Source of the DNA: Seriola aureovittata
Lineage: Eukaryota; Chordata; Actinopteri; Carangiformes; Carangidae
Assembly (NCBI RefSeq): GCF_021018895.1
Contig: NC_079379.1
Location: 20,175,276 to 20,239,275 of the forward strand
Length of the DNA: 64,000 nucleotides
Direction of reading: 5' to 3'
The position numbers were made by a program, and so were the translations under genes. A model generated the notes under the pieces. It was given only the letters and a program-made list of their open reading frames with translations, did no database searches and was not told the origin of the DNA. Positions 30,594-41,664 of the stretch are shown here, in pieces (the stretch's first letter is position 1; each line of letters begins with the position of its first letter).

Positions 30594-32761
30594 ATGGAGA
30601 ACCTTTCATCGAACTGCTGCCTGTAAGAACCTTTCTTTGTTCTGTTCAGGGAAGTTTAAATGGGCATTAACAAATAATAAGATACCTGGGGAGCAGAGGT
30701 GGGTAGTAACGAGTATGATTTAAAATGTCACACACACTCACAAAAAGCCCCAGTATTTTCTCACTTCCTTTAGTGGCACTGAGCCGTACAGACAGTTTTC
30801 TTTACGTAGTGAGGCTGAGTCTGAATCATGTGACGCTACGCCAGTACAATGAAGCTGAATGGAGTTTTGTTTGTGCTGCTTTTATTTAGCCCACACTGAC
30901 AAATCACAAATTTGTATCAGAGAGTTGTAAAATCTGAATAAGAAACCCTCTATAATTAGACCCTCAAGTTAGATAATAGGAAAAAAAACTCCTCCAAGAA
31001 ACCTGTAACGGGAAAAAAGAGAAACTTCAGAAGGAGGAACAGACTGACTATATTACGTAAACATACATGTAATATTAAGTAAGTATAAAGTACAAGAAGT
31101 TGAAATGAATTGAATTAATTGAAATGAGAAGTTTGCCATGAAGATGTTGAGCCATTTCCAGATGCCCCCAAGACCAGGACCTGGACCACAAAACCTCCTC
31201 TGTGCCACAAAGACCTGGAAATTGGCCGGACTTCAACTCAACACGCAAGTGAAAACTTCGAGATATTATTCCCAGAGAGGGGGAAGAGACCAGAAGAAAT
31301 GGGATGACAATGAGAAACAGAGCTCACGCTGTTTGTGTCTCGTGGAGGAGGAAAACCTGCATAATCAATAAAATGTTGTTGGATAATGAAATGAGTGATT
31401 CAGATCTCACCATTACTCCCCACCATTTGCACAGAGGGAGAGGAGACAGGGAGGAACAAGAAGAAAACGTAATTGCGGACACCAACGTACGAGAAGTTAT
31501 GCTTATTCATCCTGGATGAAGACCTGAATCAAAGATACGTGAATAAGCACAGACAGGAACCACGAACCAAAGTCACGCATAATCCTGGGGAAAGGAATAT
31601 ACAGGTTATGACTCAGTTAAAGCACACACTTCATACACACAAACAGAAGCTGAAAGTGGTGCTATGATATGTGTAAACTTAAGGGCAAATACTCTACAGG
31701 ACAAGCGCTAAGATTAGATAACAAACTGAAGGTTAAGGCGGAAAGATGAGTCTAGATTTAAAGTGCTCAGATGTCAGCAGGGTGATTATTCTTACGCTGA
31801 CCCAAGTCACCATTTTGCCACTTTTACATACTCGTTTTATCCCACAGTCATCATGATTATGGTATATTACTCTTCCAGTGGTCCAGTAAATACCACTGTG
31901 AGCATCAGTTCTGTTTTTCAGCTCTGATTCTGTGAACTTTATCAAGATCATTGTCTTTTCTACCTTTCAGGTCGGCAGCTCAGCGGTTTGGGGAGTCTTA
32001 TTTCCCACGCCAAAACGGAAGAAGAGGTAGAGCTCACTCATCTTTGCATCACGCCATCATAAAAACCTTGCTATCATAAGTATTTTCCATCTCCTACATC
32101 AAACTGCTCTTGTTTGGTGTGTTGCAGGTCCAGCATACCTGTCATGGCTGTTAGCCTGTGTTTCCAAATGTAAAGGCAAGAGAATATCCTTAGAGAATCC
32201 AGCAGATGCCACACTCATAATAGGAGACCTGGAGGACACCATCTACAGAGAGAGACCAGATGAGGTGAACGGGTGGGGAAAATTCTACCTTCCCAAGACA
32301 GTGACGATGCAGGTTATAGGTGTAGTGGAGGGCACCTCGTATCCGTGTGACCAGCTTGTTCTGATGACCTGCGAGGACAAAAAGCTGTACGCCTACGATG
32401 GAGAGGAGCTGCATCTGGTGGCTTCAAGCCTGCAGCAGCTGTGGACGGAGGGAATAGAGTATCCAGCATCCAAGAGCTACTACCACGGGGAGGCCTTCAA
32501 ACATATGGTGAGACGCGACAGTCATTTGCTTGAAACAAGCAGGATTTATGATTGTTTACCCTGATGATTGAGCACGTGTGGGCGTTGACGACCATTTTTT
32601 GTGTCATCTGTTGTGTGTAGACAAAGGAGGACTGGGCAGACGCGAGGAAGGGTCCTGTGGGGAGGAGGTTGGACGAGGAGCATCATAAACTGGTGACGTC
32701 AAAAAAGTCCTCATTCATGGAGAATCTCAGAATCGCCAGACAACGAGCTGTGGTGCTATGA
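30594..32761 (+). CDS. family 1 protein, copy 1 (uncharacterised, fish-type array)
   Basis: No confident name. Coding exons are 30594-30622, 31971-32026, 32128-32507 and 32621-32761, all GT-AG. They total 606 nt, giving 201 aa starting MENLSSNCC. A non-coding first exon probably ends at 29646 (CTGTG|GTAAAT). The core is in exon 3: NPADATLIIGDLEDTIYR, then DEVNGWGKFYLPK, IGVVEGTS, TCEDKKLYAYDGEELHLVAS and YPASKSYYHGEAF; exon 4 is charged (GPVGRRLDEEHHKL). I see no signal peptide or membrane segment, so a cytosolic protein is likely. Intron positions and phases match copy 2 at 41665-43432, while the N-termini differ. Size and setting recall small fish-specific interferon-stimulated proteins such as Gig1, but I cannot confirm that from sequence. 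Its 3' flank runs directly into a broken family 2 gene. Confidence 0.85.
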
Positions 32762-32852
32762 TACAACTAAGGTAGTAATTCTCATTAAAAAAATTCTCTA
32801 TAAAGTTCATGTATGAGCTCACGTATGTTATATATAATATATTAAAACTTGC

Positions 32853-33632
32853 TTGTAAGGACTCACTTAAACATATTGAAATGTCACAGTTTATGATTAA
32901 CGTACCGCAGTAAATTTCACCAACACAAAGCTTGACTCTGGATAATTCTGCATTTGTGGTGATAACAGCAGCTTTATAATATATGTTATTGCTTGCAAAT
33001 GAAATGAAATGAAAACCAAAATAATAGAAATGCTCCAAGACATCATCATGCGAATGTCCAGGGGTGGACAAAATCTCATCTCGTTCACCATCTGTGTCTC
33101 TCAGAAGACCGAGGGCCCAGATTCAGCCCGACACTATGGAGTCTCCATGTCCACTTCTGGCCGTCGTCTCGGGAAGATCATAGTGGCTGCTTCCTGTTTA
33201 AGCGCCTGGGACAGTCATGTAGCTGATGCAGTCATGACTTACTATCCAGGCAAGACCAAGAAATTATACTTTGATGGAACAATCCAGCTTCCAGAGAGTG
33301 TCAGGTGCCAGGCGTTTAGCCTCAGCACAGGAGATGAAATGCCTCCATGCAGATCATGTGGGAATTTATTTGGTTTGTGCACAGATGTAAAACAATTGTG
33401 GGCCTATGGCAACTGTGCTGAAGTTGAGAGCCTGAGTAACTTGCTGAAAAATGAGAATGAAGTTAAAAGGCAAGTACAACCAACATCTCAGATGTGGACA
33501 GATGAGAACAGACAGAAGTCTATAGATAATGTTCGGAAACATCTTAAGTGTTTCCTGCGCACAGAGGGATTTGAGTGGGATCAGAATTTCTACACCCCAC
33601 AAAGCATTCAGATTTTATATTATTCTAATTGA
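32853..33632 (+). pseudogene. family 2 gene, 5'-deleted copy
   Basis: Nearly identical to the last intron and last exon of the next gene (36204-37008), but exons 1-4 are missing. The acceptor before the final exon is changed from GCAG to GCAA, about 21 coding bases next to it are lost, and a 3-base deletion lies a little further on. The remaining frame (33009-33632, 207 codons, beginning MKTKIIEMLQ) is uninterrupted and still carries PPCRSC and GNCAE. The intact frame and near-identity suggest a young duplicate rather than an old relic. It lies about 90 bases after the stop of family 1 copy 1, so it could be carried in that gene's 3' UTR. It is probably not translated as a complete family member. 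Confidence 0.8.
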
Positions 33633-33899
33633 TATAATGGAAGGATCTTGGAATCAGTTACTGTGATGTAAACTCAGGTTCATTATTTGTTCTGATTTTA
33701 TTTCCTGCAACCTCATCTAGAAAATATTTTTTTATTTGTTTATTCATTTGTGTGTTTGGATCCTCATTCTCAGGGACCCTAGGGGAAAAATGGTTACAAC
33801 AAATACATGAAAGCATATAAATGACATAAATTAAAAGCAAATGTAAATCAGACTCCACAACTCCTGCTCTTCCTGACCATGTGCAAACTTGCACTTTTT

Positions 33900-34062
33900 C
33901 ATGTACATATCGTGTGTATTGTGTATATTGTATTTATTAGTGTATATTTGGTATATTTTTGTTGTATATTTCCATAGATGTTTTATTCTATAGATGTTTA
34001 TTTTCTGCTGTGGTAAATGAATTTCCCAGTTGTGGGATAAATAAAGTTAATCTAATCTAATA
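33900..34062 (+). mobile_element. LINE-type 3' tail in the left duplicate
   Basis: The sequence ends TTTCCCAGTTGTGGGATAAA, then TAAAGTTAATCTAATCTAAT. This looks like the 3' tail of teleost LINEs that end in short tandem repeats after a 'gggataaataaag' motif. The family (L2/Maui/Rex1-like) is uncertain. An identical copy lies at 37276-37438, carried along by the segmental duplication. Confidence 0.45.
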
Positions 34063-35214
34063 TGCATATATGTATACGTGAACATACATGTAATTGAATT
34101 AAACAAGATAACTTGCAAGTTGCACTGTGATTAATGTCCATATTTACTCAGTCTCCAAAATCAATATGGAGCAATATATTTTTCATTAAAGTCTTAAGTC
34201 CATTTATGATTTTGAAATCAATCTTATTCAGGGATTCTCCAATAAATGATGGTTAATTATGTCACTGAATGGCCAGTGACCCTGATGTGTTTACCTGCAC
34301 CTACCTCCTGTAATGTGCTATGAGATGAAATGAAATGGCATCTTTTAATAGCAGATGTGGCTCTGCCCGTTTGAGATAGAAGTGTGTTGGTATCACTATG
34401 GACCAGGACCTCTCCTTAACATCACCCGCCATGTTGGGGTAATGAACCTGCATTGTAATCATCAAACGTAATGAAATGGCCTCAGTAGCTGCTGCTTGTT
34501 TTCTCTAGTTCAGTTAACTTAACTCAGTTTTACATTTTTCAAAACTCATAAAATAAAGTTATTATATTCATAGGTTTAACCTGAGTTCAGTGAACTCACA
34601 TTTTTAAAGCAGCAGGGGAATTTAGGATTCAGTGTTGAGTAGAAATTAGTCATTTTTCCAATTCTGCCTTTAACAATAAAAATATTTTCATTCAAAACAG
34701 GAAGGTGGACCGTTGAACCAAAAATAAGTTTCTGCACAAGACAAAGACACAAGATTAAAGACATACAAGGGAATAAAAAAATAAATAAAACCAATAACAA
34801 ATTCAAAACAATGTTTCCTGTTGCAATGTTTCCAATGTTTACTGAAAACTGCTGCACCACCTAAGCCACGGGTTTTTCTGCAGCACTGAAGCTGTAGGTT
34901 TTGTCCCTCATTTGCACGACTGAAAGTTTCTTTTCCCCCATGCAAAGGAGTTGTTGCTGCACAGGGTGCTGTTTTCACTTCCTTCACTTCCTCCAGTTTA
35001 GCTCAGTGACATTTTCGATGCGTTTAGTGCCATGCCTAAATACACGGACATCCTGTCACACACGGATCCTTTTACACAAGAGAAGAAATGAATTGCTTAA
35101 CAAATAAAGATATATTTTGGATTCATGTTGGAGTTCTGTTGTATTTTCTGTTCTTGGTGTAAACAGCTTTTAATGTCAGGGAACCATACTCATCTCAGGA
35201 GTTTAGCATCTGAC

Positions 35215-35261
35215 GTGTGTGTGTGTGTGTGTGTATGTGTGTGTGTGTGTGTGTGTGTGTT
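35215..35261. repeat. TG microsatellite, family 2 copy 2 flank
   Basis: It follows GAGTTTAGCATCTGACGTG. The same phrase and a shorter TG run occur at 38092-38141 upstream of copy 3, which confirms that the upstream flank was duplicated too. Confidence 0.95.
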
Positions 35262-35491
35262 TCTGCTGCCGCTCCACGTAGCTGTGAGCAAAAACCAGTT
35301 AGTACTAACCTTACTGTAGAACAATAATCATCTCATCATTCTGTTTGTGGAGTCATTCAGTGATTGCCAAATATTTATATCTAATAATGGTGTATCACAT
35401 GGTTAATCGCAATTTGGTTTTACGTCACAATAAGGAAACAAACTGAGCAGAAGTAGTTTGAATCAGGGGAGGGACTTAACTTCTCTCCTAG

Positions 35492-35499
35492 TTTCTTTT
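35492..35499 (-). promoter_or_regulatory. IRF half-site upstream of family 2 copy 2
   Basis: AAAAGAAA on the minus strand (AANNGAAA), 14-21 bases before the ATG and followed by CT, so half of an ISRE is present. A GGAANNGAAA ETS-IRF-type composite site also occurs at 34927-34936 on the minus strand. Both are short motifs and could be chance. Confidence 0.3.
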
Positions 35500-35512
35500 A
35501 TGATTACTTACG

Positions 35513-37008
35513 ATGGTGAGTAGCTGCTTCGAAGCGCTTTCCTTTGTCAATATTTCATATCAAAATGATTAAATTGTATTTTCCTAATTATCAGTGAAAT
35601 GTGTAACTGTTGTAAACATGTCCTGTATTATTTCCAATTACATCAGGCTGCTGAACGAAGAGCTGAAAGGTGAGTCAACTCGTCCACGAGTAGTTCCTGG
35701 TGCATTTTGCTTTTCAATTCTCTAAAACCAACTCATGTTTGTTATTTTAGAGACGAATTTGTGGAGAGTGAGAATGTTTTCAGAACAAATTCCTACAAAA
35801 TCATTGAAGAAATGCTGGAACTGAGTAACCACACTCCAGAAGATTCTACGATGTTAGTGGATGAGGTATGTCTGATGGCGACAAATCAGTTTTTGGACAT
35901 AATGTACGGCGTGGTCCGTGTGTTTTGAAACATATACACCTCAGGAAATCATATCTCTTTGTGTGTGACCTGTGTTTTGACCATTCAGATTCTTCACAGC
36001 ATCTTCTTTTTGGGGGAGATCAACAAGCCATCGTATTCCCCAGAGGATATTATTAGTGATGAGGAGATGTTGAATGGGTTGAGGGAACTTTACCCAAACC
36101 CTTTTCTCCAATATTCCTCTCGTCTACCCAAGCGGAGTCCATTTTCATGTGTGTTAGACATGGTAAGATTATATTTTGTTAACAGATGATACAGTTTGTA
36201 AAATTGTAAGGACTTGCTACCTCACTTAAACATATTGAAATGTCACAGTTTATGATTAACGTGCCGCAGTAAATTTCACCAACACAAAGCTTGACTCTGG
36301 ATAATTCTGCATTTGTGGTGATAACAGCAGCTTGATAATATTTGTTATTGCTTGCAGATTGTCCGCCTGATTGGACAAGAGAATGAAAACCAAATAATAA
36401 AAATGCTCCAAGACATCATCATGCGAATGTCCAGGGGTCGTGGACAAAATCTCATCTCGTTTACCATCTGTGTCTCTCAGAAGACCGAGGGCCCAGATTC
36501 AGCCCAACACTATGGAGTCTCCATGTCCACTTCTGGCCGTCGTCTCGGGAAGATCATAGTGGCTGCTTCCTGTTTAAGCGCCTGGGACAGTCATGTAGCT
36601 GATGCAGTCATGACTTACTATCCAGGCAAGACCAAGAAATTATACTTTGATGGAACAATCCAGCTTCCAGAGAGTGTCAGGTGCCAGGCGTTTAGCCTCA
36701 GCACAGGAGATGAAATGCCTCCATGCAGATCATGTGGGAATTTATTTGGTTTGTGCACAGATGTAAAACAATTGTGGGCCTATGGCAACTGTGCTGAAGT
36801 TGAGAGCCTGAGTAACTTGCTGAAAAATGAGAATGAAGTTAAAAGGCAAGTACAACCAACATCTCAGATATGGACAGATGAGAACAGACAGAAGTCTATA
36901 GATAATGTTCGGAAACATCTTAAGTGTTTCCTGCGCACAGAGGGATTTGAGTGGGATCAGAATTTCTACACCCCACAAAGCATTCAGATTTTATATTATT
37001 CTAATTGA
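35513..37008 (+). CDS. family 2 protein, copy 2 (uncharacterised, deaminase-like zinc motif)
   Basis: Five exons: 35513-35515 (ATG only, then GTGAGT), 35647-35669, 35751-35865, 35989-36162 and 36358-37008. The total is 966 nt, giving 321 aa beginning MAAERRAERDEF. The N-terminal part is helical in character (SYKIIEEMLELSNHT), followed by ILHSIFFLGEINK and LPKRSPFSCVLDM. The C-terminal part has TICVSQKTEGPDS, YGVSMSTSG, IIVAASCLSAWDSHVADAVM and then PPCRSCGNLFG and YGNCAEVESLSNLL. Cys-x-x-Cys plus Cys-Ala-Glu are the elements of a deaminase zinc centre, but in the reverse of the usual order, so the function is inference. No signal peptide or membrane helix is seen. AATAAA at 37416-37421 lies in a LINE tail. 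Confidence 0.85.
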
Positions 37009-37852
37009 TATAATGGAAGGATCTTGGAATCAGTTACTGTGATGTAAACTCAGGTTCATTATTTGTTCTGATTTTATTTCCTGCAACCTCATCTAGAAAA
37101 TATTTTTTTATTTGTTTATTCATTTGTGTGTTTGGATCCTCATTCTCAGGGACCCTAGGGGAAAAATGGTTACAACAAATACATGAAAGCATATAAATGA
37201 CATAAATTAAAAGCAAATGTAAATCAGACTCCACAACTCCTGCTCTTCCTGACCATGTGCAAACTTGCACTTTTTCATGTACATATCGTGTGTATTGTGT
37301 ATATTGTATTTATTAGTGTATATTTGGTATATTTTTGTTGTATATTTCCATAGATGTTTTATTCTATAGATGTTTATTTTCTGCTGTGGTAAATGAATTT
37401 CCCAGTTGTGGGATAAATAAAGTTAATCTAATCTAATATGCATATATGTATACGTGAACATACATGTAATTGAATTAAACAAGATAACTTGCAAGTTGCA
37501 CTGTGATTAATGTCCATATTTACTCAGTCTCCAAAATCAATATGGAGCAATATATTTTTCATTAAAGTCTTAAGTCCATTTATGATTTTGAAATCAATCT
37601 TATTCAGGGATTCTCCAATAAATGATGGTTAATTATGTCACTGAATGGCCAGTGACCCTGATGTGTTTACCTGCACCTACCTCCTGTAATGTGCTATGAG
37701 ATGAAATGAAATGGCATCTTTTAATAACAGATGTGGCTCTGCCCGTTTGAGATAGAAGTGTGTTGGTATCACTATGGACCAGGACCTCTCCTTAACATCA
37801 CCCGCCATGTTGGGGTAATGAACCTGCATTGTAATCATCAATCGTAATGAAA
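36204..37852 (+). repeat. segmental duplication, right copy
   Basis: Partner of 32853-34476. This copy belongs to the intact gene at 35513-37008 and is the likely source. Its right edge abuts a second tandem unit: 34914-37854 and the unit starting at 37855 share upstream flank, exons and introns. Confidence 0.9.
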
Positions 37853-38106
37853 ACGCACGACTCAAAGTTTCTCTTGCTGATACCTGTGGTTAAATGTGTT
37901 GTTGCTACACAAGCTGCAGTTTTCATTTCTCCCATCAGGTTTAGCACCACACCCAAAAATACAGACACCCTGTTACACAAGAGAAAAATCAAAGTCTCGC
38001 TAATAAAGATATAATTTGGATTCATGTTAGAGTCTTATTGTATTTCCTATTCGTGGTATAATCAGGTTTGAATGTTGGAGAGCCACTCAGGAGTTTAGCA
38101 TCTGAC

Positions 38107-38140
<34 letters not shown>

Positions 38141-38386
38141 ATGTTTTTACTGCCGCTCCTTGTACATTCACACATTCACAGAGACATCTTGTGTGTTTAA
38201 ACCAGTTCTATAACATTCCTGTAGTAGAACAATCATCATCTCATCATTGTGTTTGTGGATTCAATCGGTCACTGCCACGTAGTATTTACATCTAATAAAG
38301 GTCAATCACATTGTTAATCACATTTTGGTTTCACATAACAACGAGGAAACCAGGACGACGCGAATGATTTAACTTCTCTCTCTCAT

Positions 38387-38394
38387 TTTCATTT
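38387..38394 (-). promoter_or_regulatory. IRF half-site upstream of family 2 copy 3
   Basis: AAATGAAA on the minus strand (AANNGAAA), 15-22 bases before the ATG at 38409. The placement matches the related sites in the two other intact family 2 genes. Confidence 0.3.
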
Positions 38395-38408
38395 ACTCAT
38401 AACTTAAG

Positions 38409-39892
38409 ATGGTGAGTAGCTGCTTTTAAGTGGTTTCATTTCTAAATATGTTGATTGTTGAAATATATCCTAATGTGTCCTGTATTATTTCCAATTATTT
38501 TTGTATACCATCAGGCTGATGCACAAAAAAGAAAAAGGTAAGATTTACTCAACCACGAGTAGTTACTGGTGCATTCTGCTTTTCATTTCTCTAAACTGAT
38601 GTTTTTTTATTTTAGGCAAGGCACTCCAATGAGTGAAGATGGTCTCAAAGAGAATTCTTTAACAATCATTAAAAAAATGATGGAACTGAGTGAAAAGACT
38701 CAGGAAGATACTTCAATGTTGGTGGATGAGGTATGACTGATGGCAACAAATCAGTTTTTGGACATAACGTACGGCGTGGTCAGTTTGTTTTGAACATATA
38801 CAACATAGGAAATCATATCTCTTTGTGTGTGACCTGTGTTTTGACCTTTCAGATTCTTCACAGCATCTTCTTTTTGGAAGTGATCAATGATACAAAGTTT
38901 TCCCCAAACAATATTGTGAGGGATGAAAAGATGTTGAATGAATTGAAAACTCGCTTCCCAAACCCTTTTGACCACTATTCCTCTCGTCTACCCAAGCGAA
39001 GTCCAATTTCATGTGTGTTAGACATGGTAAGATTATATTTTGTTAAAAGATGATACAGTTTGTAAAATTGTAAGGTCTTGCTACCTCACTTAAACATATT
39101 GAAATGTCACAGTTTATGATTAATGTACCGCAGTAAATTTCACCCACACAAAGCTTGACTCAGTGGATAATTCTGCATTTGTGGTGATAACAGCAGCTTG
39201 ATAATATATGTTTTTGCTTGCAGATTGTCCGCCTGATTGGACAAGAGAATGAAAACCAAATAATAAAAATGCTCCAAGATGTCATCAGGCCAAAGTCCGG
39301 GGATAATAACAGCAAAAAAAAGCGTTTCACCTCGTCCACCATCTGTGTCTCTCAGAAGACCGAGGGCCCAGATTCAGCCCGATACTATGGAGTCTCCATG
39401 TCCACTTCTGGCCGTCATCCCGGGAGGATCATGGTGGCTGCCTCCTGTTTAAGCGCCTGGGACAGTCATGTAGCTGATGCAGTCATGACCTACTGTCCAG
39501 GCACGACCAAGAAATCATACTTTGATGGAACAATCCAGCTTCCAGAGAGTGTCAGGTGCCAGGCGTTTAGCCTCAGCACAGGAGATGAAATGCCTCCATG
39601 CAGATCATGTGGGAATTTATTTGGTTTGTACAAAAATACAGAAGACGAGGGGTGGGCCTATGGCAACTGTGCTGAAGTTGAGAGCCTGAGTAACTTGCTC
39701 AAAAATGAGAATGAAGTTAAAAAGCAAGTACAACCAACATCTCAGATGTGTAAAGATGAGAACAGACAGAAGGCTAAAAAAGAAACGAAGGATCATCTTC
39801 TGGATTTACTGCAGAAAGTGAAATTTAAAACGGGTTTAGAGTTCTACACACCACAGAGAGGGTTACCTCTTAGAAATGGGGGAAATGTTTAA
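38409..39892 (+). CDS. family 2 protein, copy 3 (uncharacterised)
   Basis: Five exons with the family 2 structure: 38409-38411 (ATG only), 38515-38537, 38616-38730, 38853-39026 and 39224-39892. The total is 984 nt, giving 327 aa beginning MADAQKRKRQGTPMSEDG. PPCRSCGNLFG and YGNCAEVESLSNLL are kept exactly. Compared with copy 2, the first 47 residues, a lysine-rich stretch after RPKSGDNNS, the loop YKNTEDEGW and the C-terminus differ, while long blocks between are identical. This patchwork suggests gene conversion or selection on exposed parts. A polyadenylation signal AATAAA lies at 40396-40401. The upstream flank is homologous to that of copy 2. Confidence 0.85.
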
Positions 39893-40084
39893 TAGATAAA
39901 AGTGATATAATTGGATATTGGTGATAAATGTGTTTTCTTGTAGTATTTTGGGGAAAGCCAGTTTAGTTGGGCATTTTCTTTAAGCAACTTGTGAGAAGGT
40001 AATTTTGTCTTAAAGTTGGACACTGGACTGTATGTAACCTGACAAATTATAAAATATGGAGTTTTTGTTTATTTCTCTGAATGG

Positions 40085-40247
40085 TCCTAAAGGAGTTTTT
40101 TTAAATTGAAAACAACTGGACTAGGTTATTTGTCTGGGAAGACGTTTCACCTCTCATCCAAGAGGCTTCATCAATGATCGATGAAGCCTCTTGGATGAGA
40201 GGTGAAACGTCGTTGTTGTTTTCGATTTAAAAAAACTCCTTTAGGAT
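40085..40247. repeat. long palindromic repeat (imperfect hairpin)
   Basis: The right arm (from 40179) is the reverse complement of the left, with the symmetry centre at about 40172-40180 (GCTTCATC...GATGAAGC). The left arm has about 33 extra bases. The unit (GAAGCCTCTTGGATGAGAGG, then TGAAACGTC) is a type I recall as dispersed in fish genomes. Here two copies lie head to head, which could form a hairpin of about 65 bp per arm in DNA or RNA. Confidence 0.8.
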
Positions 40248-40706
40248 ACTATGACCTGGACAAATGAGAATATACAGAGGCTTCTCTGAATGGTAATATT
40301 CTCATTTGTATATTGTAACTCTGGGTTACTATTTCTGTTGTTGTGTAACCTTACGTTTATGTCAAACAATACCTATTTATATATTTTTCAATCAAAATAA
40401 ATCTTGTGATTTTGGACATACACATATATGGACACTTTATTAAAATTTTGCATTGGTTATGTTGTGTTGCTATTAAGATATGCAGTGCCTAATGGTGATT
40501 TATTGCACTTAATTCAATTGTCCCTGTGGCTACTGTTGTTATGTATGATTTGCTGAGTTATTATTCATTGTTTCTTTTTATTCTCCTTTTCCAAGTTTGC
40601 ATTCTGATAAAACAGCAAAAAATAACAAACACATTTAAAAAAACGGTAAACGGTAAAATACACCGTGAATGTTTGACCCTTGAGTATAAAGGGCTCTGTT
40701 TATGGT

Positions 40707-40716
40707 GAAACCGAAA
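40707..40716 (+). promoter_or_regulatory. ISRE core at the second family 1 gene
   Basis: GAAACCGAAA matches the interferon-stimulated response element core GAAANNGAAA exactly. It lies 140 bases upstream of the donor ending the inferred first exon (40855), with TATAAA at 40685-40690. ISREs are bound by STAT1-STAT2-IRF9 and IRFs, so interferon induction is a reasonable inference. Confidence 0.6.
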
Positions 40717-41664
40717 CCTCTAGTTTATCATAAACCACGTGATACTCCAGAAAAAAACGACAGAAGCCTGGATATGAAGTTCCAGCGGAAACTGCCGAAC
40801 GGAGTCGACACACGGTCCAGAGCTTCGTCGTCACACCTCCCAACACTAACGACTGGTAACTAGTTTATTTGATAAACGGTAATAATTATGAATTGTGTGT
40901 TCATTTGTCGGTTCATGAACTCCTCTTGGCTTCATAGCGGGCTCAGTAAAAACCTGTGGTAGGTGATGCAGCCGGACTCATTTCTCAACAGCTGACGCAG
41001 TTAAATATTTTAGTTACTTCGTGTTATTAACTAAATTTATAGAAGATGCTGTAGGTTGTCGGTGCATTTATTACTCACTTCTTTTTCTACGCGATATTTT
41101 ACGGTAATGATGTTTAAATAAGGTTATCATGCTGAACAGTCGTCTCGTTTTTGTGTTGGTTGGTTTCGTTTTCAAATATAAGATTCATCGTTGTGCTTTC
41201 GTTTTTAAAGTATCAGATAAATACATTAGGAGAGAGTTCTGTAATGCATATAATAAACGCTAATGGAATTTATCCATTTGTAATAGGTTTATCAGTTTAG
41301 CACTATTGTTGAATTTAAGTGGAGTTGGAAAATAACTGGCTTTACATTTTCTCAAGTACGTGACGACAAATTTTTGTTTTTTTTATACTGTTATTCCACC
41401 ATCTTTTATTGGGAAATCACTTTTCAGCAAAACATTTATCTGATGGCTTGACAAAAAGCAGTTTGAGTCAGTTAACATTAGGTGAGAGACAAATAATTGA
41501 TTGAATATATTGGGTTATATTTTGTAGAGATAATTAATTTTTTCCAAAAGAACATTAGAAATATTTATACAACACTTTAACATTTCTACTTAAATTAAGG
41601 ATTCGTAGTTTTTGCGTCACTGCTTTAATGACATTTGTTTTTTCCTAGGTGACAGAGAGCCAGG

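Larger units (their letters stand above)
32853..34476 (+). repeat. segmental duplication, left copy
   Basis: Matches 36204-37852 in the same orientation. It covers the last intron, last exon and about 840 bases of 3' flank of a family 2 gene. Only a few substitutions are visible in the exon and flank; small indels lie near the 5' end (loss of 7 and about 21 bases). The match ends at ATGAAA in both copies. Confidence 0.9.

Noticed and set aside
33658..33894. Minus-strand frame, repeated at 37034-37270
   Set aside because: It lies in the duplicated 3' flank with LINE-type tail sequence; it is identical only because the segment was duplicated.
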